Source: Candidatus Thalassolituus haligoni
GTDB taxonomy: Bacteria; Pseudomonadota; Gammaproteobacteria; Pseudomonadales; Oceanobacteraceae
Direction: 5' to 3'
Assembly (NCBI RefSeq): GCF_041222825.1
Contig: NZ_CP139482.1
Coordinates: 3,262,001-3,326,000, forward strand
Length of the DNA stretch: 64,000 bases
Shown piece by piece: positions 8,981 to 17,064 of the stretch. Below the pieces are notes generated by a model. That model saw only the letters and a program-made list of their open reading frames with translations. It was not told the origin of the DNA and made no database searches. Each line of letters opens with the position of its first letter. Positions within the stretch are counted from its first letter, which is position 1. A program made the translations under genes and the position numbers.

Positions 8981-10480
8981 CTAGCACTCAGCGGTTGGAT
9001 CTTCGGTGTTGCACTCGGTAGCGTCACCATCAATGACTTCTGCGTCAATTTCCAGTGCTTCGGCCACATCCGCAATCACCGATGATTGAGCGTTCAATGC
9101 CTTGATGGCATCGTAGGCTGGTTCGCTGCTGGTCGCTTCAATGATCTGGACGTCAAAAGGCGTACCGGCACGAGCCAAAGTATCGATTGCCACATAAGCC
9201 GTTTGAGTCGTGGTCAAAGCCGCTTCCATATCACTGGCCAATTCCGTCAGACCGGCATCAGCCAGGTAATCATCAATGCCATAACCACTGACGGCACGAG
9301 CCGTCGCGTCGTCGGTACCATCCAGCGTGCTGTCGTAACCGGCGTATTCACCGTAGTAGCTGTTGGAAACACCCTCGGCATCCAGCCAGATATCACGGTG
9401 AGTGTTATCCGAGAAGCAGGAATGTTCGTCTTCCTGAGAGTTGGAAGAAAAGGCAATCTGCATCCGCTCGCCGGCCAATTCACCTTCAGACAAAGTGCCC
9501 ATCCCGGTGAGGATTTCTGCCAGTTTCTGCTTGGCTTCGTCTTCGGTGCTGATGGTGGTAAAAGCAGTGCGGTATGAAGCGCCTTCGGCCCAGCCGTCAC
9601 GGACTGTGGTTAAATCGTCGATCAGCTTCTGTACGGCCATTTCCATAAATTTGTGACGACGGTTGGACAAATTGCTGCTGTCGTAAGTGTCGGTCTCAGA
9701 GTAACCCTCAGCCAGATCGCTCAGAGGACGATCACCGCCTTCCGCGTAGTTAGTAGCGGTATTGGCTTTCACCGCCTCATCACGATCCGTACCATCAGTG
9801 GTTTCACCATCATTGTTCAGATCCTGGCCCCACAGCAAGAACTCAATGGCGTGGTATCCGGCAATCACGTCGTGCTCGTCATCAGCGGTGGCGGTATTAG
9901 CCAGCAGGTCGGCGCTAATGTCGATGCTGGTATTGCCAATGATGTTATTCGACTGATCTTCCGCACCGGCTGCCGTCAAGGCACCACCACCATTAATACC
10001 AGCGGCGTTGGCGGTTACGCCCACCTGATCAGTACCAAAATCCGTATCGTTGGTCTGCACGTAATCGATCAGGGCCTCACCTAATGGCCAGGCATTGATG
10101 TCACCTTCCGGGCCGTCTTCCGAGCTGTAGTCGGTGGAGTCAATCGGGCTCAGGCGGAAGCGATAAACTTCGGTCTGCCCATAAGGCTCACGCGCTACCA
10201 GCCAGGCTGTTTTGGCGGCAACAAAATTTTCTTCGGTTGGGTTTTCACGGAAGGTTTGCAGCGCAGTCTGTAACTCAATAGCGGTGTCAACGGCATCGCT
10301 GTAGGTTGCCAGTGCGATATCCGCATTGGTTTCCAACACTTTACTGACGTTAGCCACGTTAATGACGGCGGTCGCCTGAGCGTCATCCGCATCCGTGGAA
10401 CTGCTTGAGCTACCACCACCACAGGCCGTCAACATGGACGTTACGGCGATAGCCGCAGCAAGCGAGGTCAATTTCATCAT
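8981..10480 (-). CDS. Imelysin-family (M75) lipoprotein with intact GxHxxE
   Basis: 499 residues. Signal peptide and lipobox LTAC give lipidated Cys20, followed by a Gly/Ser linker. The M75 signature GYHAIE is at residues 208-213, followed by FLLWGQDLN. The C terminus is acidic and ends in Cys-containing ECNTEDPTAEC. Known members include iron-regulated outer-membrane or periplasmic proteins once called insulin-cleaving peptidases. It is the first gene of the minus-strand run and starts about 130 bp from a Fur-like box, so induction under iron limitation is likely though untested here. Confidence 0.9.
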   Translation of the reverse strand: MMKLTSLAAAIAVTSMLTACGGGSSSSSTDADDAQATAVINVANVSKVLETNADIALATYSDAVDTAIELQTALQTFRENPTEENFVAAKTAWLVAREPYGQTEVYRFRLSPIDSTDYSSEDGPEGDINAWPLGEALIDYVQTNDTDFGTDQVGVTANAAGINGGGALTAAGAEDQSNNIIGNTSIDISADLLANTATADDEHDVIAGYHAIEFLLWGQDLNNDGETTDGTDRDEAVKANTATNYAEGGDRPLSDLAEGYSETDTYDSSNLSNRRHKFMEMAVQKLIDDLTTVRDGWAEGASYRTAFTTISTEDEAKQKLAEILTGMGTLSEGELAGERMQIAFSSNSQEDEHSCFSDNTHRDIWLDAEGVSNSYYGEYAGYDSTLDGTDDATARAVSGYGIDDYLADAGLTELASDMEAALTTTQTAYVAIDTLARAGTPFDVQIIEATSSEPAYDAIKALNAQSSVIADVAEALEIDAEVIDGDATECNTEDPTAEC

Positions 10481-10594
10481 TCAACACTCCTGTCTGAAAA
10501 TAAGGCAAAGTCGACGGTTTATCCGTCTTACGGAAAACATCCGCACTTACAGTAAAACGGAATAGTTCCGATTGAAGTTGACCGGGATCATATT

Positions 10595-10613
10595 ACTAAT
10601 GCAAATGATTTAC
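10595..10613. promoter_or_regulatory. Candidate Fur box in the divergent promoter region
   Basis: ACTAATGCAAATGATTTAC matches 12 of 19 positions of the Fur consensus GATAATGATAATCATTATC by eye, including the TAATG and ATT cores. It lies in the 268-bp region between the large imelysin (-) and the di-haem peroxidase-like gene (+). The families on both sides are commonly iron-regulated. A position-specific score was not computed. Confidence 0.5.
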
Positions 10614-10748
10614 AAATAGACTCGAACTTGCATTACCTTTAGCAACATGATGACTGCGTGGTAGACTCCTAGACAGATTGCAGCAAGACAATCGCAAAGC
10701 CATCAACCTGAACATTCCCCAATGGAGCGGGGTGAAATTGGAGCCGTC

Positions 10749-11981
10749 GTGAGAAAGTATCTAACTGTATTATTGGCGCTATTACTGAGCAGCTGTGGTG
10801 GGTCATCCGATTCTTCCAGCCCCGCTTTTGACAGCAAGGAAGCTCTGGGTGAAAGCCTGTTTAACGATGTCAGTCTGTCGTTTAACCGTACCCAGTCTTG
10901 TGCCAGCTGCCACGATGTCGCTCAGGCATTTACCGACAGTCGCAAAAACGACAGTGACCAGACCGCCGCTGTTTCCATCGGTGATGACGGTGTTTCACTG
11001 GGTGACCGTAACGCCCCCACAGTGACCTACGCCTCACAGACACCCGATTTTCACAACGGCAGCCGTACCCGCTTCAATAGCCAGCAATCCGATTACAGTG
11101 GTTGGCTTGGCGGCCAGTTCCATGATGGCCGGGCCACCACCCTGGCCGACCAGGCTGGTGGCCCGCCATTAAATCCGATTGAAATGGGTATGCCGGATCG
11201 TGCCAGCGTAGTAGAACGACTGTTAGAAAATACAGACTATATTGCCGCCCTTGAAACCCTTTACGGCACAGACGTATTCGACGCTACCGACACCGCCTAT
11301 GACGCCATGACCGATGCCATCGCCCGCTTTGAAGCCACCGACGCCTTTGCACCGTTCGATTCCAAGTACGATCGTTCATTACTGGATTCAGATGACCCGG
11401 ATTATTACGACTATGGCGTCATCTCTAAAGTCGCCTCAGGCAAGGTGCTGTTTTTTTCCCAGCAATTCACCAACTGCGCCACTTGCCACCAGTTGAAACG
11501 CCAGAGCAGCAGCGGCGAAACCTTTACTGGCTACGAATACCACAACATCGGCGTTCCCATTAACACTGCCGTCCGCAGTGCCAATGGTTCGGCCGATGAC
11601 TTTATTGATACCGGTTTGCAATTTAACAACAGCGCCGTCACTGCTGACACGGAAGCCGGTAAATTCAAGGTGCCAACCCTGCGCAACGTCGCCGTCACCG
11701 CACCCTATATGCACAACGGTGTATTTAATGAATTAGCCACGGTCGTCAAGTTTTACGACCACTGGCTGACCGGCAGCAGTAACAGCCTCAATCCGGAAAC
11801 CGGTGTCGCCTGGGCTGACCCGGAAATCAGCGACACGGTTAACCTCACCGAGCTTCAGGACGGCAGCTTGCTCGACGACGACGATGTGGAAGTGCTGGTG
11901 TGCTTTATGATGACGCTGACCGATGCCCGCTACGAAAGTCTGATTCCGGATGTCGAGTGGGAAAACTGTGAAGCTGAATAA
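10749..11981 (+). CDS. Di-haem cytochrome c peroxidase/MauG-like lipoprotein
   Basis: About 410 residues from GTG 10749, chosen because TGGAG lies 5 bases upstream and the protein then begins VRKYLTVLLALLLSSC, a clean lipoprotein signal. ATG 10722 would add nine residues before it. Two CxxCH sites are present: CASCH near the N terminus and CATCH in the second half, as in bacterial di-haem peroxidases and MauG. The C-terminal FKVPTLRNVAVTAPYMHNG is the usual family motif around the distal haem ligand region. It diverges from the imelysin/DUF1111 genes and overlaps the FMN-binding gene downstream. Substrate (peroxide or protein) is not determinable. Confidence 0.9.
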   Translation: MRKYLTVLLALLLSSCGGSSDSSSPAFDSKEALGESLFNDVSLSFNRTQSCASCHDVAQAFTDSRKNDSDQTAAVSIGDDGVSLGDRNAPTVTYASQTPDFHNGSRTRFNSQQSDYSGWLGGQFHDGRATTLADQAGGPPLNPIEMGMPDRASVVERLLENTDYIAALETLYGTDVFDATDTAYDAMTDAIARFEATDAFAPFDSKYDRSLLDSDDPDYYDYGVISKVASGKVLFFSQQFTNCATCHQLKRQSSSGETFTGYEYHNIGVPINTAVRSANGSADDFIDTGLQFNNSAVTADTEAGKFKVPTLRNVAVTAPYMHNGVFNELATVVKFYDHWLTGSSNSLNPETGVAWADPEISDTVNLTELQDGSLLDDDDVEVLVCFMMTLTDARYESLIPDVEWENCEAE

Positions 11982-12522
11982 TATCCTCTGGAGCCTGACT
12001 CTGCGGAGCCTGATCCTGTGGCTGCTGGCCAACGCCGCCAGCGCCGATAACTACCTCAGTCAGGAAGCCTTTCTGTCACAGACGTTTGGCGAGCAACAAG
12101 CGGCTGCCAAAACCCTGTGGCTCAAGCCCGAACACAAGAATGCCGCATCAAAACTGCTGGGGCATCCCTATTCCGGGCTACGGGTCAGATACTGGCAAGC
12201 CGGGGCAACCAGTGCCTGGATTATGGAAGAAATTGGCAAGGAGCGGCCAATTACGATCGGGGTTGTGGTGGTTGACGATACGATACAGTCAGTCTCGGTG
12301 CTGGCCTTTCTTGAATCCCGGGGATGGGAAGTCCGCTATCCGTTTTTTACCGACCAGTTTAGCGGTGCCCGGCTGGATGAAACACAGCAGTTAAGCAGCC
12401 ACATTGACGGCATTACCGGTGCCACATTGTCGGTACGTGCCGTCACCAATGTCGCCCGTCTGGCGCTGTACCTTGCAGAGCAAACCGGGGTCAGCCACAA
12501 TCAGGCCGCCAGCAAGCCCTGA
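11968..12522 (+). CDS. Exported FMN-binding domain protein
   Basis: About 184 residues. GTG 11968 gives VKLNNILWSLTLRSL... and a signal peptide ending ASA; ATG 11950 would prepend six residues and bury the signal. The C-terminal domain carries DGITGATLS, the D-x2-TGAT motif at which ApbE-type flavin transferases attach FMN through the Thr. The gene overlaps the stop of the di-haem peroxidase gene, and a PepSY-type membrane protein follows. This suggests a periplasmic electron-transfer chain of membrane protein, flavin carrier and haem protein. That chain is inferred from context; the flavinylation motif is seen directly. Confidence 0.87.
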   Translation: MKLNNILWSLTLRSLILWLLANAASADNYLSQEAFLSQTFGEQQAAAKTLWLKPEHKNAASKLLGHPYSGLRVRYWQAGATSAWIMEEIGKERPITIGVVVVDDTIQSVSVLAFLESRGWEVRYPFFTDQFSGARLDETQQLSSHIDGITGATLSVRAVTNVARLALYLAEQTGVSHNQAASKP

Positions 12523-12556
12523 CCCACCCCGACGACACCCGATTACAGGCCCTGTT

Positions 12557-13456
12557 TTGAAACTCGTTCCCTTTCTGATTCACTGGCATCGCCGCAGCGG
12601 TTTGATCATTCTGCCGGTGATCCTGATGCTGGCGATCACCGGCATCCTGATTAATCACAGCCAGTCTTTGGGCTGGGCCAAGACACCGGTTTATTCGTCC
12701 TGGGTGGCCTGGCTGTATGGCATCCATGACACGGATATTGATCAAGGCTTCGCAACTGGCAAGCACTGGGTCAGTCAGGTTGGTAATAGCCTCTATCTGG
12801 ATCAAAGCCCGATTGGCCATTGTGAACAGCCGTTATTGGGCGCGCTGCGTTGGCAAGAAACCATCGCCCTGCTGTGTAACAATCGTATTGCACTGTATCT
12901 GCCGGATGGTCAACTGGTTGAAGAGTTGACTAATCTGCCGGTTCAGGCCAGCGCGATTGGCACCATGGCGACAGCCACACACCATTCTCCAAACAACACC
13001 TCGAACAACACCTCGAACAACACCTCGAACAACACGCCAGAGAATGGCTCCCTGCTGCTACAGGCAAACTCACCCTATTACCTCGACAACAACAGTTGGA
13101 GTTGGCAGCCTGCCCGCTCTGATCTGGCCGCCGACTGGGCCACACCCGAATCGCTACCCCAAGAACTGACAGCGCAGCTCAACAGCGACAAGCCGGTGCC
13201 AGGTATCACCCGCGAGCGATTGCTCCTGGACTTGCACAGTGGTCGCCTGTTTGGGCGCATTGGCGTATGGGTGGTTGATGCGGTCAGTATTGTGCTGATT
13301 TTTCTGGCGCTGAGCGGTACTTTCACCTGGCTAAAGCGTATTTGGTTAAAACAGACCGGGTTAAAACGTACCGGGCAGCAGCACAACCCACATAAACGCC
13401 CGCATCCGCCCGCATCGTCTTCTCATCAACACCAGCAAAAACCGACGCGGCGCTGA
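12557..13456 (+). CDS. PepSY-associated membrane protein
   Basis: About 299 residues from TTG 12557 (LKLVPFLIHWHRRSG), the first sensible start after the FMN-binding stop at 12522. Upstream in-frame codons lie inside the previous gene. Two membrane segments are visible: GLIILPVILMLAITGILINHS near the N terminus and VSIVLIFLALSGTFTWLKR near the C terminus, enclosing a ~200-residue periplasmic part. This is the PepSY-associated TM layout; the HWHRRSG motif before TM1 is typical. An in-frame NTSN repeat interrupts the periplasmic part at 12992-13039. It probably partners the FMN-binding protein in periplasmic redox. The C-terminal tail is His/Pro/Lys-rich. Confidence 0.8.
   Translation: MKLVPFLIHWHRRSGLIILPVILMLAITGILINHSQSLGWAKTPVYSSWVAWLYGIHDTDIDQGFATGKHWVSQVGNSLYLDQSPIGHCEQPLLGALRWQETIALLCNNRIALYLPDGQLVEELTNLPVQASAIGTMATATHHSPNNTSNNTSNNTSNNTPENGSLLLQANSPYYLDNNSWSWQPARSDLAADWATPESLPQELTAQLNSDKPVPGITRERLLLDLHSGRLFGRIGVWVVDAVSIVLIFLALSGTFTWLKRIWLKQTGLKRTGQQHNPHKRPHPPASSSHQHQQKPTRR
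12992..13039 (+). repeat. 12-bp tandem repeats inside the PepSY-type gene
   Basis: Three exact copies of AACAACACCTCG (12992, 13004, 13016) and a fourth partial one (13028-13039), in frame, encoding Asn-Asn-Thr-Ser repeats in the periplasmic domain. Length change would keep the frame. Confidence 0.95.
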
Positions 13457-13486
13457 CGCTGATTGGCCCACAAGGATACCGGACTC

Positions 13487-14257
13487 ATGATGCTTGAACT
13501 GCTGACACCTGCCGATCTGTCGCTGACATCGGCGCTCGTCCTGATTGCGTTTGCCGGTTTCACATCGTTTATGACGGCCGCTGTCGGCATCGGCGGTGGC
13601 CTGTTGTTACTGGCGGTGATGGCTTCTCTGGTCCCCGTCAACGCACTGATTCCGGTGCATGGTCTGGTGCAGCTGGGCTCAAACGGCAATCGCATGTTGA
13701 TGACCTTTCGACATATCGACTGGGCCATGCTGCGTTACTTCAGTATCGGGGCAGTACTCGGTGCTGGATTAGCCAGTGTGGTTGTGGTGCAGCTGCCGCT
13801 CTACCTGATTCAATTTGCGGTGGCGGGTTTTATTCTGTTTCTGGTGTGGGGGAACAAGCCGGGCAAACGCCAGCTCAGCCCGATCGGGCGAATATTTGCC
13901 GGGGCACTCACCACGTTTCTGACCATGTTTGTCGGTGCGACCGGGCCACTGGTTGCCGGTTTTGTGCACCGTAACAACTACAGCAAACTGCAACTCACCA
14001 GTACCTTTGCCACCTGCATGACCCTGCAACATACCTTCAAGGCGATCGTATTTACCGCCGTGGGTTTTGCTTTCTGGCAGTGGCTGCCACTGGTGCTTCT
14101 GATGATTGCCAGCGGTGCGTTTGGCACCTGGATGGGTCTTAAATTGTTGAACCGTATTCCCGGTGAGTGGTTTAAACAGGCGTTCAGGGTCGTTGTTACT
14201 CTGCTCGCCCTGCGTCTGCTTTGGCAGGGCTTGCAGAGTATGGGGATCACGGCCTGA
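13487..14257 (+). CDS. TauE/SafE (DUF81) family membrane permease
   Basis: 256 residues with about eight hydrophobic segments, including ALVLIAFAGFTSFMTAAVGIGGGLLLLAVMASLVP, whose GIGGG turn is the family signature. ATG 13487 is used because AAGGA lies about 10 bases upstream. The family exports or imports small organic or inorganic sulfur or carboxylate anions; the substrate is not readable. The gene follows the PepSY-type gene by 30 bp. Its last 11 bases overlap the 3' end of the convergent DAHP synthase gene. Confidence 0.85.
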   Translation: MMLELLTPADLSLTSALVLIAFAGFTSFMTAAVGIGGGLLLLAVMASLVPVNALIPVHGLVQLGSNGNRMLMTFRHIDWAMLRYFSIGAVLGAGLASVVVVQLPLYLIQFAVAGFILFLVWGNKPGKRQLSPIGRIFAGALTTFLTMFVGATGPLVAGFVHRNNYSKLQLTSTFATCMTLQHTFKAIVFTAVGFAFWQWLPLVLLMIASGAFGTWMGLKLLNRIPGEWFKQAFRVVVTLLALRLLWQGLQSMGITA

Positions 14258-15311
14258 TCTCAGCCAGTTGCTGGTGCATCTCACGCAGCAGTGCTTCGGT
14301 CTGATCCCAACCCAGACATGGGTCAGTGATGGACTGACCGTACACCAGATTGGCCGACATTTTCTGATTGCCTTCGTTAATGAAGCTTTCCAGCATCACC
14401 CCCAGAATCCGGTCATTACCGGCCAAGCGCTGACCAACAACGTCCAGCGCTATAGCGGTTTGGCGACGGTGCTGCTTGCACGCGTTGGCGTGGCTGCAAT
14501 CCACCAGCACACCCACATTGCAGTCCGCTTCCTGCAACTGTTGTTGGGCGGCGGCGACACTGGCCGCATCGTAATTGGTCATACCATTACCACCGCGTAA
14601 CACGATATGAGTATCCGGGTTACCTGGGGTGGTCAGCATCGCCATTTGACCGTGGCAATCAACGCCCAGGGTATGATGGCTGTGACGAGCCGCCACCATG
14701 GCATTGATGGCTGTCATCATGGAACCATCGGTGCCGTTTTTTAATCCGGTGGGCATCCCCAGGTGACTGACCATTTCACGATGGATCTGTGATTCAGTGG
14801 TGCGAGCACCAATAGCAGTCCAGCTGATCAGATCATCCAGGTACATCATCACCAGTGGATTTAACGCTTCTGTCGCCAGTGGCAAACCCATTTCGGCCAG
14901 TGCCAACATCACCTTGCGAGAACGCTCCAGCCCGGCTTGCATATCACCACTGCCATCACGTTCAGGGTCGTAGGCCAGACCTTTCCAGCCAATATGGGTA
15001 CGTGGTTTTTCGACGTAGGCACGTATCACAATCAGCAAGCGGTCGCCAAGCTGCTCATTCAGCGCCATCAAACGCTGGCCATAATCCAGCGCTGCGGCTT
15101 CATCATGAATGGAACAGGGGCCGGTAATCACCAGCAAACGTGAGTCTTCGCCATTCAGGATGTTACGAATCTGCTGGCGCTGCTGCTCAATCCGGATACG
15201 GACGTCGTCACTCAATGCCAGCCGTGCCTTGAGCATGGCCGGTGTTGCAATCGGGCGTACCGCCGGGTCGTTGCTGCTGGCAGAACGGGAAGTCAAAGTG
15301 GGGGTTGTCAT
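14247..15311 (-). CDS. 3-deoxy-7-phosphoheptulonate synthase (DAHP synthase, class I)
   Basis: 354 residues. It condenses phosphoenolpyruvate with erythrose 4-phosphate, the first step of the shikimate pathway. Family motifs: LLVITGPCSIHD, KPRTHIGWKGL, GARTTESQIHREM, GLKNGTDGS and HIVLRGG, all intact. ATG 15311 is chosen: GAGGA lies 9 bases upstream, whereas an upstream TTG at 15326 would put that ribosome site inside the gene. Which aromatic amino acid inhibits the enzyme is not decidable here. The gene has its own leader: a 46-codon ORF with an aromatic-codon run, alternating hairpins and an intrinsic terminator end about 200 bp upstream, so transcription attenuation by aromatic aminoacyl-tRNA supply is likely. 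Confidence 0.95.
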   Translation of the reverse strand: MTTPTLTSRSASSNDPAVRPIATPAMLKARLALSDDVRIRIEQQRQQIRNILNGEDSRLLVITGPCSIHDEAAALDYGQRLMALNEQLGDRLLIVIRAYVEKPRTHIGWKGLAYDPERDGSGDMQAGLERSRKVMLALAEMGLPLATEALNPLVMMYLDDLISWTAIGARTTESQIHREMVSHLGMPTGLKNGTDGSMMTAINAMVAARHSHHTLGVDCHGQMAMLTTPGNPDTHIVLRGGNGMTNYDAASVAAAQQQLQEADCNVGVLVDCSHANACKQHRRQTAIALDVVGQRLAGNDRILGVMLESFINEGNQKMSANLVYGQSITDPCLGWDQTEALLREMHQQLAEIRP

Positions 15312-15512
15312 ATCGATATTCCTCAATTTTTTACTGGATGTGGTGTATTCGCTTTGCTCGGTGATGGGCTAGCGCCAATATCGCGCCCGCACGTCACCGC
15401 AGCTAAATCGCCACCGCCAGAAGCTGCACACACCGGTGCAAGCTTGAGAAATTTTGAGTTTTGCCAATGCTTGCATAGCAATCTCGACCTGAATCCTGTG
15501 AAAAACAATCAT

Positions 15513-15549
15513 AAAAAAACCCCGATCAGCCAGCTGCCAATCGGGGTTT
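15513..15549 (-). terminator. Intrinsic terminator (attenuator) upstream of DAHP synthase
   Basis: On the minus strand AAACCCCGAT (15549-15540) pairs with ATCGGGGTTT (15526-15517), followed by a T-run to 15513. The 13-base loop contains segment 4 of the antiterminator (15539-15528). It lies 200 bp before the start codon and after the leader ORF, so it acts as an attenuator rather than an end-of-gene terminator. Confidence 0.9.
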
Positions 15550-15613
15550 CCGGTGGCAGCTGGCTTGAAGCCAAACTGCCGAGTGTTCTGTTCACACTAC
15601 TGGCAGCCTGGCT
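15528..15613 (-). promoter_or_regulatory. Alternating 1:2 / 2:3 / 3:4 RNA segments of an attenuator
   Basis: Minus-strand segments: 1 = AGCCAGGCTGCC (15613-15602), 2 = GGCAGTTTGGCT (15580-15569), 3 = AGCCAGCTGCCA (15565-15554), 4 = TGGCAGCTGGCT (15539-15528). 1:2 pairs over 12 positions, two of them G-U. 2:3 gives two 5-bp helices around a TCA loop. 3:4 is a perfect 12-bp helix that traps the 5' arm of the terminator. A ribosome stalled on the aromatic codons leaves segment 1 free, so 1:2 and 3:4 form and transcription reads through. A ribosome reaching the stop codon covers segment 1, so 2:3 forms and the terminator folds. The pairings are seen; the mechanism is inferred. Confidence 0.82.
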
Positions 15614-15737
15614 CCTGGCTAAAATAGCCATAACCAAAATACCAATACGCCACGACTGCACCGCTCAAGCACGCTCTTGCCACTGCGACCTGGGCCGTAG
15701 AGCTGTTCAAGCGTTGACGTAACCGTGCTGAGTTCAT
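15597..15737 (-). CDS. Leader peptide for aromatic attenuation (46 codons)
   Basis: ATG 15737-15735 to TAG 15599-15597. The control run YWYFGYGYF (codons at 15647-15621) contains four Tyr, two Phe and one Trp in nine residues. The codons sit just upstream of attenuator segment 1, and the stop codon lies in the loop between segments 1 and 2, as attenuation requires. No strong ribosome site precedes the ATG, and in-frame internal GTG/TTG codons could serve instead, so the exact start is uncertain. A second frame over the same bases reads FWLWLF and stop. The peptide itself probably has no other function. Confidence 0.72.
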   Translation of the reverse strand: MNSARLRQRLNSSTAQVAVARACLSGAVVAYWYFGYGYFSQEPGCQ

Positions 15738-15772
15738 TGCAATACCGAAGCGTTCGTTTTAGTGAAGTGTCC

Positions 15773-15800
15773 ATCCTAATCCGGAATAGATGAATTGCAA
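15773..15800 (-). promoter_or_regulatory. Candidate sigma-70 promoter for leader and DAHP synthase
   Basis: TTGCAA (15800-15795), a 16-base spacer, then TAGGAT (15778-15773); each hexamer matches 4 of 6 consensus bases. It lies about 35 bases before the leader ATG. Found by eye only. Confidence 0.4.
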
Positions 15801-15911
15801 CCATAAATATCAGCATTCAGCGCTGTACATGGTATTCATAGGATGAATTATGGCGCAACCGTCTACTGAACATCCAGCAGCCTGTTAAGATGAGAAGTCC
15901 ATAATACAATC

Positions 15912-15953
15912 AGTAGCGATAACCAAGTAGCGATAACCAAGTAGCGATAACGA
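15912..15953. repeat. Three 14-bp tandem repeats in a gene-poor gap
   Basis: AGTAGCGATAACCA at 15912 and 15926, and AGTAGCGATAACGA at 15940. They lie in the ~490-bp stretch 15738-16224 between the DAHP synthase leader and ligB. That stretch otherwise holds the leader promoter and a weak hairpin (AGCCGGG/CCCGGCT, 16197-16216) that may end the ligAB transcript. I see no convincing gene in it. Confidence 0.9.
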
Positions 15954-16224
15954 CACGAAATGGCAGTAACAAATCGATCGCCAACGGCATAAACCAAACG
16001 ATGAGTGTCATCAATACAACGAGGCCAAAAACCAGCCAGGTTTTCTTTACTGAAACAGCCGCCCCGAAACTCGGGTGATTCAATTTGCAACGGTGATATT
16101 AATCCAGGAAATCAAAAAAGACCGTCCCTGCTCATTATCGATCACCATCCCAGGAGAGGTGTGATCTGGAGCAGACACGGCCAGGGCCATCATCACAGCC
16201 GGGCAAACACCCGGCTGATCCGAA

Positions 16225-17064
16225 TCAGGTATTGACCAGCAGTTGTACTCCAACGGCGGTATTGGAGATGGGTGCCACGTAGTTACGCAGAACTTCTTTT
16301 AATTCACCGGTCATGGTGCCGCGCATCGCCAGCCACATGGCCAGTTCGACCATTTGGGCACCACCTTTTTCGATCAGGTCAGAGTTGCTGTATTGACACA
16401 GTTCTTCCGGCTCGTTGACCAGCTTGTCCATACAATAGTTGTCAAAATCACCATTCAGAATACCGGCACGTTGACCATCAAGCTGGTGTGACAACCCCCC
16501 GGTTCCCAGGACGACCACTTTCTGGTCACTGTCCCAGGAACGGATCGCGTCACCAATTGCCTGACCAAATGCAAAGCTGCGGGATGGTTTGGGCATCGGA
16601 TGACGTTCACAGTTGATGCTGACCGGAATGACCTTGATGCCCTGATAGGTAAAGTTCGGCCACAGCAGCGTCAGTGGCACCGTCGCACCGTGGTCAACCT
16701 TGATGTCCTGACATACCGTCGGGTCAAAGTCGTTCTCGATCAGGTGGTTGACGATGTGCCAGCTCAGTTCGGTTTCACCGGTGACCGGTGGAATCGGATT
16801 AATGCCCCAGCCTTCGTCAGCATTATGGTACTCAGGTGCACAGCCAATAGCGAAGGTCGGCTTTTTATCGAGGAACATTTCCAGACCGTGGTCGTTATAG
16901 AACAATACGGCGATGTCCGGTTTTTGCTCTTGCAGCCACTCACGAATCGGTGGGTAGATGGCAAACAGATCACGATAGTACGGTGTGTCTTCCAGATGTT
17001 TGTCCATCGCCACGCCAATGGCAGGAATGTGTGAGGTGGTAATACCACCGATCAGCTTAGCCAT
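16225..17064 (-). CDS. ligB: Protocatechuate 4,5-dioxygenase beta subunit (LigB)
   Basis: 279 residues, the catalytic non-haem Fe(II) subunit that opens protocatechuate between C4 and C5 to 4-carboxy-2-hydroxymuconate semialdehyde. Class III extradiol features: iron-ligand His in TTSHIPAIG (residue ~12), His in YNDHG (~59), and the catalytic His in GTGGLSHQLDG. The length is that of LigB. The start overlaps the end of ligA by 8 bp, fitting a co-translated heterodimer. Gallate dioxygenases are related but usually fuse alpha and beta; here they are separate, favouring protocatechuate. Confidence 0.95.
   Translation of the reverse strand: MAKLIGGITTSHIPAIGVAMDKHLEDTPYYRDLFAIYPPIREWLQEQKPDIAVLFYNDHGLEMFLDKKPTFAIGCAPEYHNADEGWGINPIPPVTGETELSWHIVNHLIENDFDPTVCQDIKVDHGATVPLTLLWPNFTYQGIKVIPVSINCERHPMPKPSRSFAFGQAIGDAIRSWDSDQKVVVLGTGGLSHQLDGQRAGILNGDFDNYCMDKLVNEPEELCQYSNSDLIEKGGAQMVELAMWLAMRGTMTGELKEVLRNYVAPISNTAVGVQLLVNT

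Noticed and set aside
15863..16090. A 75-residue minus-strand open frame in the ligB / DAHP-leader gap
   Set aside because: It runs across the 14-bp tandem repeats, has no ribosome site and no recognisable motif, and the composition is not gene-like.
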